Part shown: one piece after another, positions 59,207 to 64,000 of the stretch
Layout: each line of letters starts with the position of its first letter
Numbering within the stretch: the stretch's first letter is position 1
Origin: Gonapodya sp. JEL0774
Taxonomy: Eukaryota > Monoblepharomycota > Monoblepharidomycetes > Monoblepharidales > Gonapodyaceae
Reading direction: 5' to 3'
NCBI GenBank assembly: GCA_027604505.1
Contig: JADIIX010000048.1
Coordinates: forward strand, 62,001 to 126,000
DNA length: 64,000 nt
Program-made: the position numbers and the translations under genes
Notes under the pieces: generated by a model
Seen by the model: the letters and a program-made list of their open reading frames with translations, nothing else
What the model was told of the DNA's origin: nothing
The model's database searches: none

Positions 59207-61010
59207 CTATTGCCCATCCCCCGCCTCTCCAACTTCCTCCCATGTCCCATCTAACCCTTCCTTCCACAATGTGACTCTGTTATCTCCACTAGCCACGGCT
59301 AATACGTTGCCCGCAGCGCTCCATGACACCCGCCAGACAGCATCGGGGAAAGGCGTGGCACGGAGGCGGGTGAAGGTCCATTCGGTGGAGGGGTTGGAGG
59401 AGGGGTGGGACCAGATGAGCACAGTTTTATCCTGGAGAAGGGTGGTGGTAGGTTGGTGGAGATGTCAAAGAGCAGGGGAAAACGCGAACATAGAGGGAAG
59501 CAAACACATACTTGAGAGCAGCTGGCGATTCTCTGTCCCGGCAATCCAATACTAGGAGCCCATGCAACGTCTCGGACCCAGTCTTGGTGTCCTTGAAGAA
59601 TACACTCCTCCTTCCATTGTCCATTTTCCTCCCTAATTAGCGGCAGCCAGCCATTAGTGAAGAGCGCAGAATTCGAATTCGACATGAATGAACCATTCTG
59701 CCACTACAAACGACCACGCACCTCCATATCTTTACGTTATTATCACAACCACCGCTCGCCACTCTCTTCCCAGCCGATGCCGCGGTCGCCCCGCCCGCCA
59801 TTTGAATGAGTGACCCGGGTACGGTGGAAGGAGCCCATGAGACTGCGGTGACCCCGATGGAGTGCCCCGGAAATGTAATTGCTTCCCATGACCCGTCGTC
59901 TAGTGGTGGGTCCAGCGAGGTGCCGAGCATCGAATTGACGGTGGGTCAATACATCAGTCCCAAAACGAGATGAGACAGGAGCAGCGCGACAAGTGTTGCT
60001 AATTGCGAGAGCGCCTACTTACCTCTGCAAGTGTGTATAGAGATTTTTCCGTCGGAGCTCCCGGCGGCCAGGATAAGCCCAAACTCATGGGGGCACCAGG
60101 CAATTGAATTCACTTTCAAGTGAAATGGGTGACGTGGTGGGTGGGGTCAGAGGAGGACGCGTGTTGGTTGAGGCAGAATAGGGAAACCCGATGTGAGAAA
60201 AATACGACGAAAACAACGTTACCCCTCGCAATCTCATTTAACTCCTAGCGAGCACCAAAAGGGCCCATCGAGCATCGCCAATCCGACACCTACCGCTCGC
60301 ATTATGTCCTCCCAGCTCTCTTACTCTCTGCCACTGTCCTACCGCTTCCTTCCACACCACCACCCGCCCATCGTACCCACACGAGGCGAGTAGGGTGCCG
60401 AATTTGGGGTGGGCCCAGGAGACTTGCCAAACAGGGCCGTCGTGGCTGCGAGAAAGGGTGATTCGGAGGGTGGATTAAAGATGTGGGAGAGGCAGGACCT
60501 ATGTGTCAGTCATACTTGCGAGAAGCCACCCGTGGAATTACGCTTCTGCGTTTGCAGTGAGTTGCTTCCACGAACCGTCTGTTCTCTGGACACCAGGCAG
60601 ATCCTTCCAAAGTACCGACTGGGGTTGCTGCGACACACTTGCCACCACTCATGGCATCTCAAATATGCCGGCAGTTTCGCTTTCCGCCATCAAATTGCCA
60701 AGGGAGACTGAAAACCAGCCGTTTCTCGGCAAAACATTGCAGTGACTCCACTTCGCTCATGACCACCACCACAACACACAATTTCATTCTATCATCTGTA
60801 TCGCACTCTATTTCATCCGACCTTCTCCCCCAATCCTCGCAAAACTGACCCTTTTAGGGTATCGACCAACTTGTGAGTATTCCCGTCGACATCGAACACT
60901 TTCACGGTCCTATCGGACGAGCACGTCGCGAGTTTCCTGCCGTAGTAATCAAGCTGGGCATCATGTATAATATCCTCGTGTTGTGTGGCGATCTCGAGTT
61001 TGGCGTCCAT
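59207..61010 (-). CDS. SEC13: COPII coat / nuclear pore protein SEC13, 308 aa
   Basis: Six-bladed WD40 propeller shared by the COPII outer coat, the Nup84 pore complex and the SEA/GATOR complex. Exons 61010-60850, 60445-60294, 60112-60023, 59899-59722, 59632-59512 and 59431-59207 join in phase to 308 residues, close to the usual 297-322. Blade motifs run in order: [65 protein letters not shown] with [44 protein letters not shown] with [13 protein letters not shown], and [26 protein letters not shown]. Some blade loops are slightly extended (Gly/Ala-rich, about residues 165-180). Confidence 0.96.
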
Positions 61011-61223
61011 TTAGAAGTGGGGGAATGATTGCAGTTGAGGTACGAAGGTGCAATGGGGATAGGCAGATGGCGGGAAGGATACACGAAGGAGAAATAATTG
61101 GAAGATTGACGAGATGGTACGGTCTAAGGGAAGAAATGAAAGGGGCAATATCGGGTTGTCGTCAATTTAAAATTTTGGAGGGTGGAAAGTTACATATGTA
61201 ATTCATCAAGCTCTATAACATAG

Positions 61224-62473
<1,250 letters not shown>

Positions 62474-62696
62474 GATTGAGTGTGAATCCAGAGAAGTGAG
62501 AGAAGTCAGTGACGCGGTGCCAGAGCTTCTATTCTTCTGCCCAAAACTTTCAACAACGCTGTATCCACTAGTCTTGAAGATTACAAGGTTTCCTGCAAAC
62601 TATTTCCAAGTTGGCATCAGAAAAGGCGGAACTTAAAATGCTCTCATTGCCTTGAAAAAAACGATACAGCACGCGAGATCGGTCTTCGCAATTCAG
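62474..62696. promoter_or_regulatory. Divergent upstream region between TRM8 and DNA ligase I
   Basis: 223 bases separate the two ATGs on opposite strands. Replication genes in fungi are often controlled by MluI-cell-cycle-box elements (ACGCGT), but I see none here, so cell-cycle control is not shown. The promoter role is inferred from position. Confidence 0.4.
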
Positions 62697-64000
62697 ATGC
62701 CGACACCGACCAAGAAGCGGAAAGGAGCTCCATCGAGCCAGGCAACACTCGACCGATTCTTTTCACCTTCCAAGGTTCAAAAGCTGGAAGCTACCAGCTC
62801 TCCTCGTTCTGTTTCAGTGGACATATCCAAGGGTTCGGTACAGCCGGGTGAACCATTCGATGTTGATGAGCTGGACACAGATGTTGATGAGCTGGACACA
62901 GATGTTTCGATCTTGCCTGCTTCCTTGAAGCCGTCTGAAAACGAAGACCGTGTGAATGGAAATGTTGATCCGAAAGCTTCATCTCAAGAACATGTGACCA
63001 TTGGCGTTCACACTTCACCTGCAACACAAACCACGCATTCTGTTAAAGTATCTCTCCAGTCGTACAATGCAGCGGCACTCCCGCATTATTGGAAGACCGG
63101 AGAGCCCGTACCTTTTGGTCAGTGACTTGTTCTGGTGCACTCCACAGAATGAGTCTCAATTGCAGTCTTATCTGGGCCTGCACTGAATTCCCAATTGTCC
63201 TCACCTCGACAGGTTTTCTTGCCAACGCTCTCCGCTCCATATCTCAAGACAAATCTCGTATCGCCACTTCTGACGCCCTCGCCAATGTTCTTCGGAGCGT
63301 GCTCTTCCACCGACCCACTGAAATTCTACCTTCTGTGTACTTACTATCAGGATCCGTTGCTCCCAGCTATGAAGGCGTCGAACTTGGCGTTGGAGGGCAA
63401 GTTGTGGTGAAGGCTGCTAGAGAAGTGAGTGGGGTCTCTGCCGCAGAAGTGAAACGACTGTTCGACGAGAAGGGCGACCTTGGTGACGTTGTGATGGAGA
63501 TGAAGGTGAAACAGACGACTCTTGTGAGTACTATCAAGGCGCCCACCGGTGGGACATCTTCCCCAGACAACTCACATTCCACATCAAATAGTTCAAACTG
63601 CCCCCACTCACTGTGCCCTCCCTGTTCAACGGTCTCCAATCTCTTGCCCTCCTCAAAGGCTCCGGTTCGCAATCTGCAAGACAGCAACGCATTCAACGGC
63701 TCTTTTCTTCGGCGCAAGGAGAAGAACTCCGATGGTTGGCGCGTATTCTGACAGGCAATTTGAGAGCGGGAACGCTGAAGTTGACGCTACTGGGAGCACT
63801 GGCGAAGGCGGTGGTAGCACACAGGCAGTGGGATAAGCCGCTAGGAGGGCAGAGGACGGGCACGTGGAACAAAGTCGCAGAGCAGGCGAAGGAAATGGAA
63901 GCTGTATTGAGGGGCTGTTGGTCGGTGGTGCGGATACCGCGATATGATTTTGTTCCAAGAGGCATACGAGCTCATGATATCTCTTATATTTTTGATAGTG
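62697..64000 (+). CDS. CDC9/LIG1: DNA ligase I (Cdc9/LIG1), N-terminal part; cut by window edge
   Basis: ATP-dependent ligase that seals Okazaki fragments. Exons 62697-63117, 63213-63523 and 63592 to the edge join in phase. Residues 14-24 (SQATLDRFFSP) form a PCNA-interacting PIP box close to the N-terminus, after KKRK. A disordered, Ser/Asp-rich linker contains a tandem copy of a seven-residue unit (see 62859-62900). From about residue 140 the ligase N-terminal helical domain begins, with LANALRSISQDKSRI, VYLLSGSVAPSYEGVELGVG, VKRLFDEKGDLGDVVME and LARILTGNLRAGT, matching LIG1 segments such as the DLG-VA and LI-GKLRIGLA positions. The catalytic lysine lies beyond the window. The last 30 codons may contain an unmarked intron. 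Confidence 0.92.
62859..62900 (+). repeat. 21-bp tandem duplication inside DNA ligase I
   Basis: Two identical 21-base copies (starting GATGTTGATGAG) encode a repeated seven-residue unit DVDELDT in the linker after the PIP box. The exact identity points to a recent slippage or duplication event. Confidence 0.9.

Overview
The window reads as intron-rich nuclear DNA of a fungus. The coding regions are broken by short GT-AG introns, most of about 45-110 bases, with donors close to GTRAGT/GTRCGT. Intergenic gaps are mostly 80-900 bases, and most genes were rebuilt here by joining exons in phase. Many genes are general eukaryotic ones (galE, ribosome biogenesis, AP-3, PGAP1, MATE, SYF1, LSM3, SEC13, eIF5A, eL20, TRM8, DNA ligase I, FIS1, Misato). 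Others point away from Dikarya: two axoneme/cilium-associated families (CCDC148-like, AXDND1-like), a severin-type gelsolin, the TBCK pseudokinase/TBC/rhodanese protein and the first part of the gamma-secretase subunit APH-1. Together these suggest a zoosporic, flagellated (chytrid-grade) fungus. That is inference from gene content.

Layout. 0-6 kb: APH-1 fragment (-), UDP-glucose 4-epimerase (-), RSL1D1/UTP30 (-). 5.8-14.6 kb: POL5/MYBBP1A (+) converging on AP-3 beta (-). 14.6-16.2 kb: unresolved. 16.2-20.8 kb: a 1393-residue, apparently disordered protein (+). 21-26 kb: PGAP1 (-), head-to-head with a MATE transporter (+). 26.3-33 kb: TBCK (-), head-to-head with two tandem VPS28 genes (+). 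33-38.7 kb: SYF1 and a RING-H2 E3 ligase (+). 38.8-50.3 kb: a run of minus-strand genes, namely CCDC148, two small unknowns, severin, AXDND1 and FIS1. 50.9-56 kb: plus-strand OB-fold protein, Misato/DML1 and eIF5A. 56.6-62.5 kb: minus-strand eL20, LSM3, SEC13 and TRM8. 62.7 kb to the end: DNA ligase I (+), cut by the window edge.

The most unusual item is the second VPS28 gene (31477-32921). Its VPS28 N-terminal domain is followed by two VPS28 C-terminal domains instead of one, and it lies 130 bases downstream of an ordinary VPS28. All three C-terminal modules have an intron at the same place inside a Trp codon, so the extra module looks like an exon-pair duplication. The neighbour, TBCK, is another endolysosomal trafficking protein that faces away from a shared upstream region.

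No rRNA, tRNA, CRISPR array, insertion sequence or recognisable retroelement was seen. Exon boundaries were set by hand from splice signals, phase and family similarity recalled from memory. No alignment or database search was possible.
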